Assembly (NCBI RefSeq): GCF_026262505.1
Contig: NC_067204.1
Coordinates: 23,591,300 to 23,655,299, forward strand
Length of the DNA stretch: 64,000 nt
Direction of reading: 5' to 3'
DNA from: Trichomonas vaginalis G3
Taxonomy: Eukaryota; Parabasalia; Trichomonadida; Trichomonadidae
The notes under the pieces are model-generated. The model was not told where the DNA came from and ran no database searches. It saw only the letters and a program-made list of their open reading frames with translations. Below are positions 52,155-62,720 of this stretch, one piece after another (the stretch's first letter is position 1; every line of letters begins with the position of its first letter). The position numbers were made by a program, and so were the translations under genes.

Positions 52155-52949
52155 TTTTATTCTTGACTTTGTTGTTCCATTTGTTGCATTTGTTGTTCTT
52201 GAGCTATTTGTTGTGAAGTTGTTCTTGTAATACAATACTTTCACCAGTTGCATCTTCCAATTCGAAACTTTCTGCTGTCATTGACAAATACATAGGACAT
52301 AAAAGTTTTACAGGAACAAAGTTTGCGTCAACTAATGTTAACGTTATACTTGCCAAAGTGTTTGAGTTCACTAAGTTGAAAATTCTGCATTCGAATGAAC
52401 AATAGGCAAACCAGCAGAGAAAGTATTGTTTTTACGCATAAGTATCTTTGGTCATAATAGTTTCTGTCGACATTCGAATACAACTTTGAACCTAAGTTTG
52501 AAACATATATAAGATTGGTGTGCTTAATGTCAATGGAATAGACATTCCTTGTATGACACCTTTTCCTGTTATAGGAAACTGTTGGTAGTAAAAACCAGAA
52601 ATAAGTTTTGTATTATAGCTCATATCGTTTATAGTAAACTCAGTCGGACATCCAAACATTATGAAACCTGCTCTAGTTGCAGCACATGTTACACCCGTAC
52701 TTAAAGTATTAAATAAGTCAACAAAACCTGTTGGTGGTATATCTGAGTAAGTATCTTCAAAGGAGTATTTTTTACCATTCACAACAATAAAGTCTTCTGG
52801 TGTCAAAAGAGCAAAACAGCTTTAGTCGTCATTGTGTTTAAGGTTAGTTTACAATATCGTCCTTGAGGACTTTGTAAGTTTGTTGTTATAGAATTATATG
52901 ACTCAGGGTTTTTAGTCGTAATAGTATAAACCATTATGTCTTCTGCCAT
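52155..52949 (-). pseudogene. Unknown structural-type gene of element C
   Basis: Starts MAEDIMVYTITTKNPES and is rich in short strands (GFIMFGCPTEFTINDM, SGFYYQQFPITGKGV, SIPLTLSTP). It lies between primase-helicase and the gene shared with B. It may correspond to 16690-17399 in B and to a small jelly-roll minor capsid protein, by position and strand content only. It is broken, with about four breaks. Confidence 0.42.
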
Positions 52950-52953
52950 TTAC

Positions 52954-53534
52954 TTAGCAAATAAACTTTAATGAAATGTTGTGGTCGTCAAATATTTTTA
53001 TAACGTCTGGGAAACTATATTTTAAGTTCAACGTTTCACCTCCTTTCATAACGTATATCTTGTCAATGGCATTATATGAAACACCACAGCAACCAATGTC
53101 GGGTTCTATTTCTTTGATGTTTATATCGTCTGCCTCTGTCAAAAGTTTTCAATAGTTCTTTCAAAACTTCATGAGGTGCAATGACATATGAGTTCACTTT
53201 TACAGGGTTGTGTTCGACCAAGTTTAACATTATACTTAAAGCTTGACAAATCTTCTCCTGAGTTTGAAGTTTGTCTTTCAGTTGTTTGGTAGTCGTTTCG
53301 AATATCTGCAACAGAACTTAAGTCTCTGTTAACTTCAGGATATGTTGGTTCTTTTACAGGAACAATTGTTATACCATTTTCGTCTTCGTATGGTTTCCCC
53401 ACTTCAACATCTCTGTCTTTGACATTGACAACAACACTTTGACTGTTTGTTTGAGTTGGTGAATTTAACTTCACATCTGCCACCGCCATTAAACCTTTTG
53501 AAACACTTACGCTTCTATTTTTCGGAAATGACAT
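52954..53534 (-). pseudogene. Conserved structural-type gene shared with Polinton B
   Basis: A basic start (MSFPKNRSVSVSKG), a VVVNVKDRDVE strand, then a C-terminal GCCGVSYNAIDKIYV segment. The counterpart in B is 17895-18590. Conservation in both lineages points to a core virion gene. It is broken, with about two breaks. Confidence 0.5.
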
Positions 53535-53552
53535 TTTACTTAGAATAAAAAG

Positions 53553-53880
53553 ATGGACGTATTCGGATATCTTATTGAATTGAAGCAGAACAAAGTTTAT
53601 ACTCACAAACAATACAAATACATTGACAGAATAGTTCTTACACAAACAATGGAAAATGTTATAGAATAGCAGTCTTTGCTGAACCTAAATATTTTCATAA
53701 AGCAAAGAAAGTTGGTATAACTGAAATGGTGAAAGTTCTTGAAGCAGACAAAAATATAACTTCAAAACTGACCGATATTACTAAAGGAAAGTTTATAATA
53801 CAATATTATGTCAAAACTGGTGTACTGTCAATATTTGACGGAGAGAAGTCAGTTCAAGAACAACTTACTGACCTGCTGCC
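53553..53880 (+). pseudogene. Small unknown gene between two virion-type genes
   Basis: Starts MDVFGYLIELKQNKVYTHKQ. Later parts are strand-rich with KGKFIIQYYVKTG and VLSIFDGEKSVQEQL. It is divergent from the gene starting at 53534 and converges on the probable capsid gene. No family is recognised. It is broken, with about one break. Confidence 0.4.
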
Positions 53881-54839
53881 AAAATCTGCTCGATGGAAGC
53901 TGTCGTTATGCCAATCTGAGGAGCCCCAGCAGGTTTCATCGAACGAATCTTCAAAAGAGCATCTTCCGTGAAAAGTGCTATTCAAACTGTTCGCATGTGA
54001 ACTTAACTGGGTCCCAAGCATCTCCAGCAGCATTGAAATAATAGTTTACTTCAGTGTTGAGGTTTGAGAAACCAAAGTCTAAGTCAACTTTGTCTTTGCA
54101 AAATTCGGCGAATGACGTTTTATTTGTTCCCTTTACGTCTGTAAGAGTGAATGGGTCTTGTGTTGGTGCAATGACTAAGTTATTTTTGCTTGGAGTAAGT
54201 TCAATAGAAATTTTTCCTGCCCAGTTTGGCAAGTATCTTAAAACCTGAAGATGAGAAAGATGACAAAGGAACTCTAAGTTTCAGTTTTACTTTGGTTACT
54301 GCTGCTGCAGTTTGTCCAGAAAGGTTAACATAAACTCCTGGAACGTTAGGGTCAAGTCTTCTTATTTTCTCAATAGTTGCATACTGGTCTGTTTGTTCTC
54401 TAGCTTGTGGTTGTACTGAATTTCTCAAAGCGAACCATTCATAGTTTGCCCATGTTACTGTTTGAACTAAGTCAGAGTTAGAATATATCTTAATCCCATG
54501 AAAACTTCTGGAGCATATTGGTATCCGACATAAAAAATTCCATTGCAACCTTTCTTGTCAGACAACTTGGCAGAAGGTTTTATTTCAATGTCTTGTTCCA
54601 CGTATAAGAATGAGTTGTCAATAGAAATAATATGAAACCTGTCGCAAGCAATATCTACTGTTGTTGAAGAACCTTCTCCAAACTCACCTACGTTTCCATA
54701 AGAAAGCAGTTGTATATTCGTAAGTTCCAGGAACTATTTCTGACCTTCTAATGGCATTGTCGCATTCGTTATACCATTCGGAAACATTTCCGTTCATGGC
54801 ATCCAAAACTGTTGGCGTTATATTCTGAGCGGCGTACAT
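53865..54839 (-). pseudogene. Probable major capsid protein of element C
   Basis: It starts MYAAQNITPTVLDAMNG and shows a FYVGYQYAPEVF strand that lines up with LFVGYKSSNQSF in the capsid protein of B. Later strands include VYVNLSGQT and VKLKLRVPLSSF. The C-terminal end is Gly/Pro/Ala-rich. It is shorter than in B and decayed, with about six breaks. The capsid call rests on that strand, on neighbours and on size. Confidence 0.5.
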
Positions 54840-54871
54840 TTCATATGGGTAAAAATATAGAATAGTTGGAT

Positions 54872-57800
54872 TTATATATCATAATAGAACCCACTCGGAC
54901 CAAGCTTTACTTTCTTCCTGACTGAGTTTTTAACTCTTCTTTTTCCTTCATTGCCACTACTTTCACTAGATGAAGTTACTTCTTCACTACTTTCACTTTG
55001 TTCTACTCTTCTCTTCTTCTTTGGTGTCGCTTTTGGTAACTTGCCCTCTGCTTCAAGTTGTTGCATCTTTGCCTCATGTTCACCTAGTATGTTGTAAATT
55101 TCCCATGTCCTTTTTGCCTTTGGGCTCTGGTCGCCCATCTCAGGTAACCTATATCCTAGAAAGATTTTGTCATAGTTTGTATTTGAGTCTTCGCGCAATT
55201 GTTTGCATGACTCTTTCCTGAGTTTCCGGTTCAAGCTCTTCAAACAGAGCTTGTCCATATGGAATAAGCTCGTTTCCAAATATATGTTTTTGTAGCCATT
55301 CTGGTTTTCTTTCCATGTTACCAATAATATCTTTTGTGAATGGGAAAAGCTTTTACCCAATGTTTCAGTCTTGCGTCATTTATTTCTGTAGTTGGTTTTA
55401 TTTTGTCAAGGAACATGTTTTTCAATACTAACATTTCATTTGGTACTGTCCATTTGAGTTTTCTTAAATATTCATCCCTTCTCGGTTCATTGTCTGCAAA
55501 GTAAGTTTTTATGACATTTTGCAAACTTTCGTTTGCAAGGTCATGTACAATAGGTTCTCTTCTTCTCTCTCCCTAACTTTCTTTCTAAACTCTTCACCAA
55601 ATATACCATCTCTATGGTTCTGTGTAGTTCTTTGAGATAAATGTTCTAGAACGTCAGGTGTTATATTTCCATCAGCCATGTTCATTTCATACTGGTCCAA
55701 AATATCTGCATCTTTCATATCTTTCAATGGCATTAAAGCCGCGCTGAAAATACCAGCTATATCTGGTTCACCATTCACTTCCATTGCGTCTACAACTTCT
55801 TGGAATTGAGGTTGTAAGTTTATGAACCACCTATCCGGATTAGCTTTATGACCCCATCTCATTGTAGTTCCATAGTCTGCAGAAACAAAAGTAGGTTTGT
55901 TTCCATATTGGTTAGGTTCTGAATGAACTTTAAACAATGTTTCATTTCTATATGTTTTGTTGAAATTTAACCTTTTATTTTCACCGAGTTCAGCCAAAGA
56001 TTGAACGTTATATGGTCGTAAGTAAAAAGGATTATTGTATTTGCGTACATTTTCTTTCAGTACTTCCATTCTATGCTGAATATTTTCATCTGATGTTGGA
56101 GTCTTTTGTATGTCGGCGAACATTTTTCGATATTCTTCTACTATGTCAGCCGAATTTTTCTTAGACTCTTGGAAAGATTCCATATTCACCTCATACTCTT
56201 GTTGAGGGTCAAGATTTTTCGGCTGTTCCAAATCTTCATCTAGTTCTGTGAAGTTAGTTTCCAAAGGAGGGATTTGTTCGTTTCCTTCAGGCTCTTCTAG
56301 CTGTTGTTGCTGAACTATTTCTTCCATGTCTGGTTGTATCTGAACTTCTTCCTGTTGAGTTTCTTGTACCTCATCTGCTGGCATTTCATATATTCCGAGA
56401 CCGTTTTTAACAAGTTCCCTATCTAAGTCATCCGGACTCATAAACCTTTCTTCTTTCGTTCCGTCTCTATTTTTTACGCGTTTCATGAAGAGAGTTGAAT
56501 TATCATTTAGCTCTGACACCAAATATCTCGGAGTAAATTCATTCATGTCATTTGGATGATATGCTATTAAATCATATCCCTTAACGAGCTTGTATTTTCC
56601 AGGTTTGAGATTATATCCCATTTGATGCTGAACCATAAAGCTAAATAGGTTCGGGTCAGTATTTCCTTCCTTGAACTTTCTAATAGCTTCTTTATATCTG
56701 TCACTAAAGTCAAGAGTATCTGGGTAACCATAATCTTCCTTAAGCATTTTTAAGAATTCTTGGTTTCCTTTTTCTCTACTTCTTTTATGTCCTTGCTCTG
56801 GTTGTGGTGCAGGTGCAGGGTTTTGAACTGTTGGTTGTTGTGCAGGGTTTTGAACTGTTGGTTGCTGTGTTGGTTGTGGTTGCTGTGTTGGTTGTTGTTG
56901 TGGTGCTGGATTTTGAACTGTTGGTTGCTGTGCAGGGTTTTGAACTGTTGGTTGCTGTGCTGGATTTTGAACTGTTGGTTTTGGTTGTTGTTGTGGTGCT
57001 GGATTTTGAACTGTTGGTTGTTGTGTTGGTTTTGGTGCATGCCTGTGTCTGTGTCCATGTGACGATGTAAATGTTTTAGGTAGTCCTGGTGCAGGTGCTT
57101 CTCTTGGAGGGTTTGGTGGTATATAAGTTCCACCAGCTGGCACATATGTTCCATCTGCAGCATAATGTCCTACCTGACTTTTCGTTCTTAAGAAAGCATT
57201 TACTAGGTCTGTTTTGGTCTGTTGTAACTCTTTTTCTTGACTTTCCACAACAGTTGCTCTAACGGCGTCATAGGCACTTTGAACTGCCTGTCTCGTTGCT
57301 GCATCTGTTATTTTCGTCATATTTTGTGCTACTTCTCTTAACTCTTTGTCGAAACCTTCAGACTTCAGTTTCTTTCCAGATGAGAAGTCGTTCACTAGTT
57401 TCACCTTACTATGAAGAGCTTCGAAGGCATTCTTAAAGTCAGCATTCATTAAAGCTTCATTTGAACTGTCTTCATCCGCTTGTATTTTTGTCCTTATTGA
57501 CCCTATAAGTTGGGCTGCTTTAGCGTTGGCTTGGGCATCTAACCAGTCATTATTAGCTTTTATATATTCTGCGCTTTTCATTGCCTTTTGCATGGCTGCG
57601 TCGTTATTTTTACTTTCTTGTGCTAAGTTTTCATACTGTACGGTTTGGTTTTGCAACTGTAAAAGTTTTTCTGCCTTTACATTTGCTTCAACTTCTTTTT
57701 TATACTCATCGCTATCCATATATGTCTTCAGGGCTTTTTGTTTTATCTCTTCATCTTTCAGTACTTTATATTGAGTAGTATGGTTTTTTCAAATTTATAA

Positions 57801-58295
57801 CATCTTGTTCCATTTTTGCTACTTCTGCTGCTTTTTCTGACACTTTTTTCGCATATTCCTCTGTTACTTAGTTCTTTCAGTTGTTCTTCTCTTCTTTTTC
57901 TCTACGTTTAACTCATTGAGTTTCTTTGTCTGTCTGTCATATTCTAGTTTCTTTTCGTTTTCACTTATTTGTTTCTGTATGTCTATGTTTGACTTTTTGA
58001 CATCTGTTATTTGATTTTTGAGTGAACTCAAATTCATTTGACTTTGAGGGTTATAAGCTGTTCCGTCTGCAGCTCCACCATAGCCTGCCATTTTCGCTAA
58101 AAGTGCCGCTCTTAAACCTCCACTCTGTGCACCAATAACTCGGTTTAAAAGCATAGGGTTGCTTGACATTTGTTGCAACATAGTGGGGTCATTCATCATT
58201 TGTTGTTGCAACTGTTGTTGTGGTGTCAGTTTTACTATTGGATGTTTCAATGCTCCCTTCCTCTTACGTATATTCTTACGTAGCTTACGTGGCAT
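54872..58295 (-). pseudogene. Very long structural-type gene with coiled coil and Pro-Gln repeats
   Basis: A basic start (MPRKLRKNIRKRKGALKH), then a Met/Gln/Asn-rich part, then a long coiled coil. A 736-codon open stretch (55509-57719) begins coiled-coil, passes through a repeat of QNPAQQPTV-type units (about 56804-57062), and ends in a mixed domain with WFINLQPQFQEVVDAM. The last part is acidic/basic with KKKRRVEQSESSEE, resembling a nuclear signal, and ends GFYYDI. I read the region as one former gene because strand, spacing and composition are continuous, but it may be two. The role is unknown, possibly core or tape-like. Broken, with about five breaks. Confidence 0.5.
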
Positions 58296-58596
58296 TTTAA
58301 GTGAAGTTAAAAAGCGGTTTTTGACAGATGTTTATATGACACTTTTTGTTCAGCACAAAAAACTACTCGGTCAAAGTGTTGTCAGTTTTGTAAAATAACC
58401 GTCCTATCTCATTCTATAAGGGGGAAAAGGCTTCTCAAAGTATACTTCCTTGGAACGCCCGTAACTTTTCCTGTAGCGATGATAGACCCTTACTTGTCCG
58501 GACAAAGTTATACTATTTTGAGTGCTCTACAAAAAAGTCAACGGCTGGTCGGCTGGGGTTCGGTCCTCCTCTTGGGTCTTGGGAAAAATTTCTTAT
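58296..58596. other. Non-coding end of element C before its right tip
   Basis: No gene is seen. It holds a GTCCGG..CCGGAC-like pair near 58490-58503 and moderately GC-rich DNA. The open frames here cross into the terminal repeat and are not credible. Confidence 0.45.
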
Positions 58597-58631
58597 GGGC
58601 TAGAGGGCGCAACGCGCCTGGAAGCCCCACT
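58597..58631 (-). repeat. Right terminal inverted repeat of element C
   Basis: The reverse complement of 35042-35076, identical over 35 bases, ending GGAAGCCCCACT. Confidence 0.85.
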
Positions 58632-58796
58632 ACCTTTTTTTTAATAACGGTTGCTTTAAATATGACGGAATCTAATCTAATCAATACTTTCAAAAAAAGT
58701 GTAACTTTGCCAATTTGTAGTTTACAATATGTAAAGTTTCTACATACTATACGATACAAACGGTTTGGTCTGAGCATCTCCTAAAAATTTACAAAA
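58632..58796. other. Spacer between element C and the hairpin element
   Basis: Contains AATAACGGTTGCTTTAAAT (58643-58661), the inverse of a word at 34723-34741 on the other side of element C. No gene is seen. Confidence 0.55.
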
Positions 58797-59235
58797 TTGG
58801 AGATTCCAGCTGTTATTTTGTTGCATGCTAAGTTCGGTCAACGATAGAAATTGAGTGGAAATTAATCGTCGAGGAAGTACGATTATGTAAAGTAAAAAAT
58901 GTTGTGGGATTTTTAATATTATATATTATTTTATAATAAAATTTTTTTGAGTCATTTTAAGAAGCACATATAATTTTTTGAATTTAAAAATTAAAGTAGT
59001 GTCAAACGAATTTATCACTTAATTTAATACTCAGATTTCTTAAAATTAATGAAAAAAGGTTTTCTGAGAACTTTTGAGAATGTTTTTCAAATTCCATTAT
59101 TGAAAATATATAGGTATTGTATGAAATTCAAACTCTATATTTATTAAAATTCTAAATTTTTAATAAAATAACTTTTGAGAGGAATATAATTTTGAATGGT
59201 TGATTAATAAGTATAAAAATGTCTACGATTTTAAG

Positions 59236-59298
59236 GAGGGAATTGTTCCTTATGAGGTATACATCATAACTATATACCTCATAAGGAACAATTCCCTC
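59236..59298. repeat. Hairpin H1, 26-bp perfect stem, 11-base loop
   Basis: Arms 59236-59261 and 59273-59298 (GAGGGAATTGTTCCTTATGA...). The whole hairpin with its flanks is repeated exactly 250 bp further on. Confidence 0.9.
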
Positions 59299-59300
59299 TT

Positions 59301-59358
59301 GATAGCTGGGAAACTTTCTCTGAATAACTTATCATTTGGAGAAAGTTTCCCAGCTATC
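59301..59358. repeat. Hairpin H2, 20-bp perfect stem, 18-base loop
   Basis: Arms 59301-59320 (GATAGCTGGGAAACTTTCTC) and 59339-59358. It starts two bases after H1. Confidence 0.9.
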
Positions 59359-59362
59359 TATT

Positions 59363-59421
59363 AGAAACTAAAGGCTGTGAGGCACTAATATATAATCAGC
59401 GCCTCATAGCCTTTAGTTTCT
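59363..59421. repeat. Hairpin H3, 21-bp stem with one wobble pair
   Basis: Arms 59363-59383 (AGAAACTAAAGGCTGTGAGG...) and 59401-59421. The only non-identity would be a G-U pair in RNA read from the plus strand. Confidence 0.9.
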
Positions 59422-59426
59422 TATTA

Positions 59427-59482
59427 AAAACGAGAAAACTTGTTCGAAATGATAAACAATTTCGAACAAGTTTTCTCGTTTT
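59427..59482. repeat. Hairpin H4, 24-bp perfect stem, 8-base loop
   Basis: Arms 59427-59450 (AAAACGAGAAAACTTGTTCG...) and 59459-59482. Confidence 0.9.
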
Positions 59483-59485
59483 AAG

Positions 59486-59548
59486 GAGGGAATTGTTCCT
59501 TATGAGGTATACATCATAACTATATACCTCATAAGGAACAATTCCCTC
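59486..59548. repeat. Hairpin H1, second copy
   Basis: Identical to 59236-59298, offset 250 bp. This suggests a 250-bp tandem unit of four hairpins of which the second copy is cut after H1. Confidence 0.9.
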
Positions 59549-59834
59549 TTGATATCCTGGATATTTTTGAATATATTTTTTTAATTAAAGTTCTCAAAAA
59601 TATTATCAAAAGTGATTTTTAAAAAAATATCTCCAATTAATTAACTAATTAAAAGTATTATATTTTTAAAATTAAATAGTTTTTCAATTTTTTTGAAGGA
59701 ATTGAGATACTTCCCACGACAATAAAATTGAGAGGTTTACATTATGACTGATCTTAGCATGCAACAATTTCTCCAAATGAGATCCTTATAATATGTAAAT
59801 AATAGTTAAAATTTTTCTAAAATCAATCAAAATT

Positions 59835-61319
59835 TTATAAATTAGCAATAAATTCACGTGCAAGGTTAACAACATTTTCACAAGCGTCGCCTTCGAAGGC
59901 CTTTAATTCCTGAAGGATCTGATTCTTCTGTTCTGGCGTCTTGACTGTCTTTCCGATATTGGAAAGGATGTAAAGAGCGGATTGTCTCTTTCTGAAGGAG
60001 TTGCTAGCTTTTAGAGCGGCGAAACTCTCAGGAAGTAGAGCAGATCCCTTCTCCGCGAGGAAGAACTGGACGAGCTGCTCAGAAGCAGCGACTCTGACAG
60101 GTGTTGCTTCGTCATCTAAGCATTGTATGCAGAGTTGCGAGAACTGCTTGCTGAGGTTTCCATTCTTACTGACAGCGGCGAGTGCTGAGAGCAGTTGGAC
60201 CACTCCGAGGCGAACACGCCACTGATCTGACTCCATAAGGTTTGTAATGACTCCGAAAAGCTGGAATGAGATGAGCGCGAAGATAGATTCGTGCTTTGTA
60301 GTTGCGAGGGCTTCAAGGAAGTGTAAACGAGTGTTTGGAGGTTGTTTGATGATGACACATTCAACAAATGCGTTGACTTTCTTCTGGTCGAGGGTGCAAC
60401 GAGTGTATATTGAAAGGAATGCATCGATTGCTGCATTCTTAAGTGATGTTTGTGGATAGGTGATGTTATTAAGGATAACGTCTAAAACTTGAGGCAGGAA
60501 ATCGTAAGAAGCGCTTTTATTGCGATTGAGAATTGTTGTAAGTGATGTAAGAGCGCAGAGAACGACTTGCCAGACGCTATCTTTGATGAGCTGGATGCAA
60601 TACGTCAAACTCTTAGTGTCATCTGTAGAATTTGCAAGCTCACGAGCGAGGGAAGCACGGACAGCCCAGTCATGATCTAATAGGAGTGGAGTAACAATAT
60701 CATTAAAGAAAAACGGTAATTTCGAGCAGATAACAGGAAGAAAAGACTTAACTCTTGAGTTTGAGTCGGAGCAAGCGTAAGAGGCGACATCCTTTGCAAG
60801 GTCTGGTTGGAGCTTTGGAATAACCGAACACATTGAGAAACGAACTTGGAAAGCAGGGTCGCATATTAATGCGGCACTGAGGTTTTTGACGTCATCGTTT
60901 GACTTGAGTAACATGATAATTTTGGCTACAAATGCACGAACAAAATCAAGCGGAGAAGAAGCTAATCTCTTGAAGAAGCCCATTACATCACCACCTAATT
61001 TAACTGTACGAATTTTTTGAAGGATAATTTTGGCTATAGCGACGTTTTCTGCTGCAAGAAGAGATTCTACAACTGGTGCTAAGCTAACTATAGCTTCACT
61101 AATTGCAGCCATCTTATCGACTTTTTCTGCGAGTGTTTTGACTATGCGAGCGTTATTTCGCGGTATCCATGTTGCCATAAATGGATAAAATTCTTCGGCA
61201 ATGAATTTTGGTGGAAAACTAGTGAGGATTTTTTCGACATTGCAGGCAAATTCGTATTGCGAGCTTTCGTCTTGTGTTACGGCTTTCTCAAAGAGAGTTA
61301 TTGCGGAAGCTACAGACAT
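59835..61319 (-). CDS. HEAT-repeat protein, PP2A scaffold (A) subunit-like
   Basis: An open host gene of 494 residues, intronless. It is made of tandem HEAT repeats of about 39 residues; the best are DHDWAVRASLARELA, DSVWQVVLCALTSL, SDQWRVRLGVVQLLSALA and DEATPVRVAASEQLVQFF, with the W/xVR and RxxxxxxLxxL pattern of the PP2A A subunit. That protein bends around the catalytic and regulatory subunits of the phosphatase. The usual A subunit has 15 repeats and about 590 residues, so this one is shorter and may be a divergent paralogue or another HEAT scaffold of the phosphatase group. Confidence 0.78.
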   Translation of the reverse strand: MSVASAITLFEKAVTQDESSQYEFACNVEKILTSFPPKFIAEEFYPFMATWIPRNNARIVKTLAEKVDKMAAISEAIVSLAPVVESLLAAENVAIAKIILQKIRTVKLGGDVMGFFKRLASSPLDFVRAFVAKIIMLLKSNDDVKNLSAALICDPAFQVRFSMCSVIPKLQPDLAKDVASYACSDSNSRVKSFLPVICSKLPFFFNDIVTPLLLDHDWAVRASLARELANSTDDTKSLTYCIQLIKDSVWQVVLCALTSLTTILNRNKSASYDFLPQVLDVILNNITYPQTSLKNAAIDAFLSIYTRCTLDQKKVNAFVECVIIKQPPNTRLHFLEALATTKHESIFALISFQLFGVITNLMESDQWRVRLGVVQLLSALAAVSKNGNLSKQFSQLCIQCLDDEATPVRVAASEQLVQFFLAEKGSALLPESFAALKASNSFRKRQSALYILSNIGKTVKTPEQKNQILQELKAFEGDACENVVNLAREFIANL

Positions 61320-61334
61320 CTGAATTGAATAATC

Positions 61335-61339
61335 AATGA
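61335..61339 (-). promoter_or_regulatory. Possible trichomonad initiator (TCATT)
   Basis: TCATT on the minus strand, 15 bases before the ATG of the HEAT-repeat gene, fits TCA-pyrimidine-A/T. The word is common in AT-rich DNA. Confidence 0.35.
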
Positions 61340-61541
61340 AAATTTACCCTTTAAATGGTAAAAAATTTCAATAGTGATCCTCAAGAAAAAAAAATTCTGC
61401 ATATTTTATCTTGAAAGATATTGCTTTGCATGCATATTTTAGAAATACGTGGGATGGAAGAGATTGGCATTATATTTTGATGGGTAACAATAAAGTTAGC
61501 AAGGCATTGAAACTCTTAACCTTAAAAATTTTTAGACACCC

Positions 61542-61745
61542 TTGAGGAACTATGATCGTGTAAAAATAGAGTGTCCTGATAGACGTAGTGAACACAAACA
61601 GAGAATATATTTATCACTTCAGAAACTATCATCTAGATATGGTTTTGAAAATAGGTTCTATGTAATAAGAGAATTAGATTGCATTAAAGGAAAAAATGGA
61701 ATTATGAATTCATTTGCACAAAATATGCTTCATTATATAATATAA
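61542..61745 (+). other. Short open frame of uncertain status
   Basis: Sixty-seven residues with balanced composition (RNYDRVKIECPDRRSEHKQR...) in a gene-poor stretch. It could be a gene remnant; the frame stays open a little upstream too. No family is recognised. Confidence 0.25.
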
Positions 61746-62111
61746 TAAATGTTTTTGTTAAAATCAATCTTTTGACAATATTTTAAAAAAAATTGGCAAT
61801 TCAATGTTGTCTCTTACTTGGTATATATATTTATCTACTAATGGTTATTTGGTGGTTAGAAGGTTATGCTAATCTGTATGTACAATTTTGAGATCTGATT
61901 TGCAATTCAAAAATGAAACATGAAAAACGAAAATATGAACAATAATCTGATTTTTTTGGTGGTGTGGAATTGGTTGTATTGTTGAATTAAGTTGATTACA
62001 CTTGCACTTGGCAATGAATGAAATTAGAATTGACATAATAAGTTATTTATTCCCATCTTTGGTGTTATTTGTTTCAATATTGAATAGCAAAACTAGAAAA
62101 TTATTATTGTG
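61746..62111. other. Gene-poor AT-rich DNA
   Basis: No gene, RNA or clear repeat is seen. Confidence 0.55.
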
Positions 62112-62720
62112 CACCATGCTCAACTAGGAATTTGACAATTTCCGTTGATTTCGCTTTGATTGCAATACTAAGAGGGTATTCATTAATATTAAGAGAATTT
62201 TATTAATCAATGAAAGATATGAAAATAATAAGAATTCTATAAAAGAATGATAAATATGATAAGAAATAGAATTCTATAAAACAATGATAAATATGAAGTA
62301 AAAGATAATATAATAAAGCAACAGTAAATATGAAAAGAAGGAGGATTTCGTAAAACATTTATAAATATGAAAATAAAGATCATGTAATAAAACAATGATA
62401 AATATGAAAATAAAGATAATGCAATAAAACAACGATAAATATGAAAAGAAAGAGAATTTCATAAAACAACGATAAATATGAAAAGAAAGAGAATAAGTTT
62501 CATGTTAACATCTGCACCATGCTCGACTAGGAATTTGACAATTTCCGTTGATTTCGCTTTGATTGCAATACTAAGAGGGCATTCATTAATATTGAGAGAA
62601 TTTCATTAAACAATAATAAATATGAAATGAAATAGAATTATCTGAAATATTGATAAATATGAAAAGAAATAGAATTCTATAAAACAATGAAATATATTAA
62701 AAGTAAGAGGAATCTATAAG
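62112..62720 (-). pseudogene. Ankyrin/minisatellite remnant
   Basis: Two single ankyrin repeats on the minus strand (NINE-PLSIAIKAKSTEIVKFLVEHGA) separated by units of the same minisatellite as at 31640-33620. The block at 62112 ends LVEHGAQ with stops, again like a natural gene end. No head of the gene is seen. Confidence 0.6.

Larger units (their letters stand above)
35042..58631. mobile_element. Polinton-like element C (about 23.6 kb), old and decayed
   Basis: Bounded by 35-bp inverted repeats (35042-35076 and 58597-58631) starting AGTGGGGCTTCC. No matching target duplication is seen. It carries an adenine methyltransferase, pVI-like proteins, a fibre protein, integrase, B-family polymerase, KilA-N genes, packaging ATPase, primase-helicase, probable capsid protein and a very long structural protein. 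Gene order and polymerase lineage differ from A and B. Most genes are broken, with several dozen breaks overall, so it is clearly older than B. It has a GC content visibly higher than the surrounding ankyrin arrays. Confidence 0.8.
58797..59780. mobile_element. Small non-coding inverted-repeat (fold-back/MITE-like) element
   Basis: A perfect 15-bp inverted pair, TTGTTGCATGCTAAG (58818-58832) and its inverse (59753-59767), sits in a longer imperfect pairing: TTGGAGA just outside both, and a GGAAGTA word further in. The interior is very AT-rich, holds no gene, and carries five long hairpins in a row. No clear target duplication. Family unknown; a decayed DNA transposon or fold-back element fits best. 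Confidence 0.55.

Noticed and set aside
56760-57070. Plus-strand frames rich in Leu, Trp, Cys and Val
   Set aside because: They are the opposite strand of the Pro-Gln repeat in the long structural gene.
58479-58784. Open frame crossing the right tip of element C
   Set aside because: It spans the terminal repeat and unrelated flank, so it cannot be an old gene of either.
59236-59548. Hairpins read as transcription terminators
   Set aside because: There is no gene on either side ending here, the stems are far longer than terminators, and the organism is eukaryotic.
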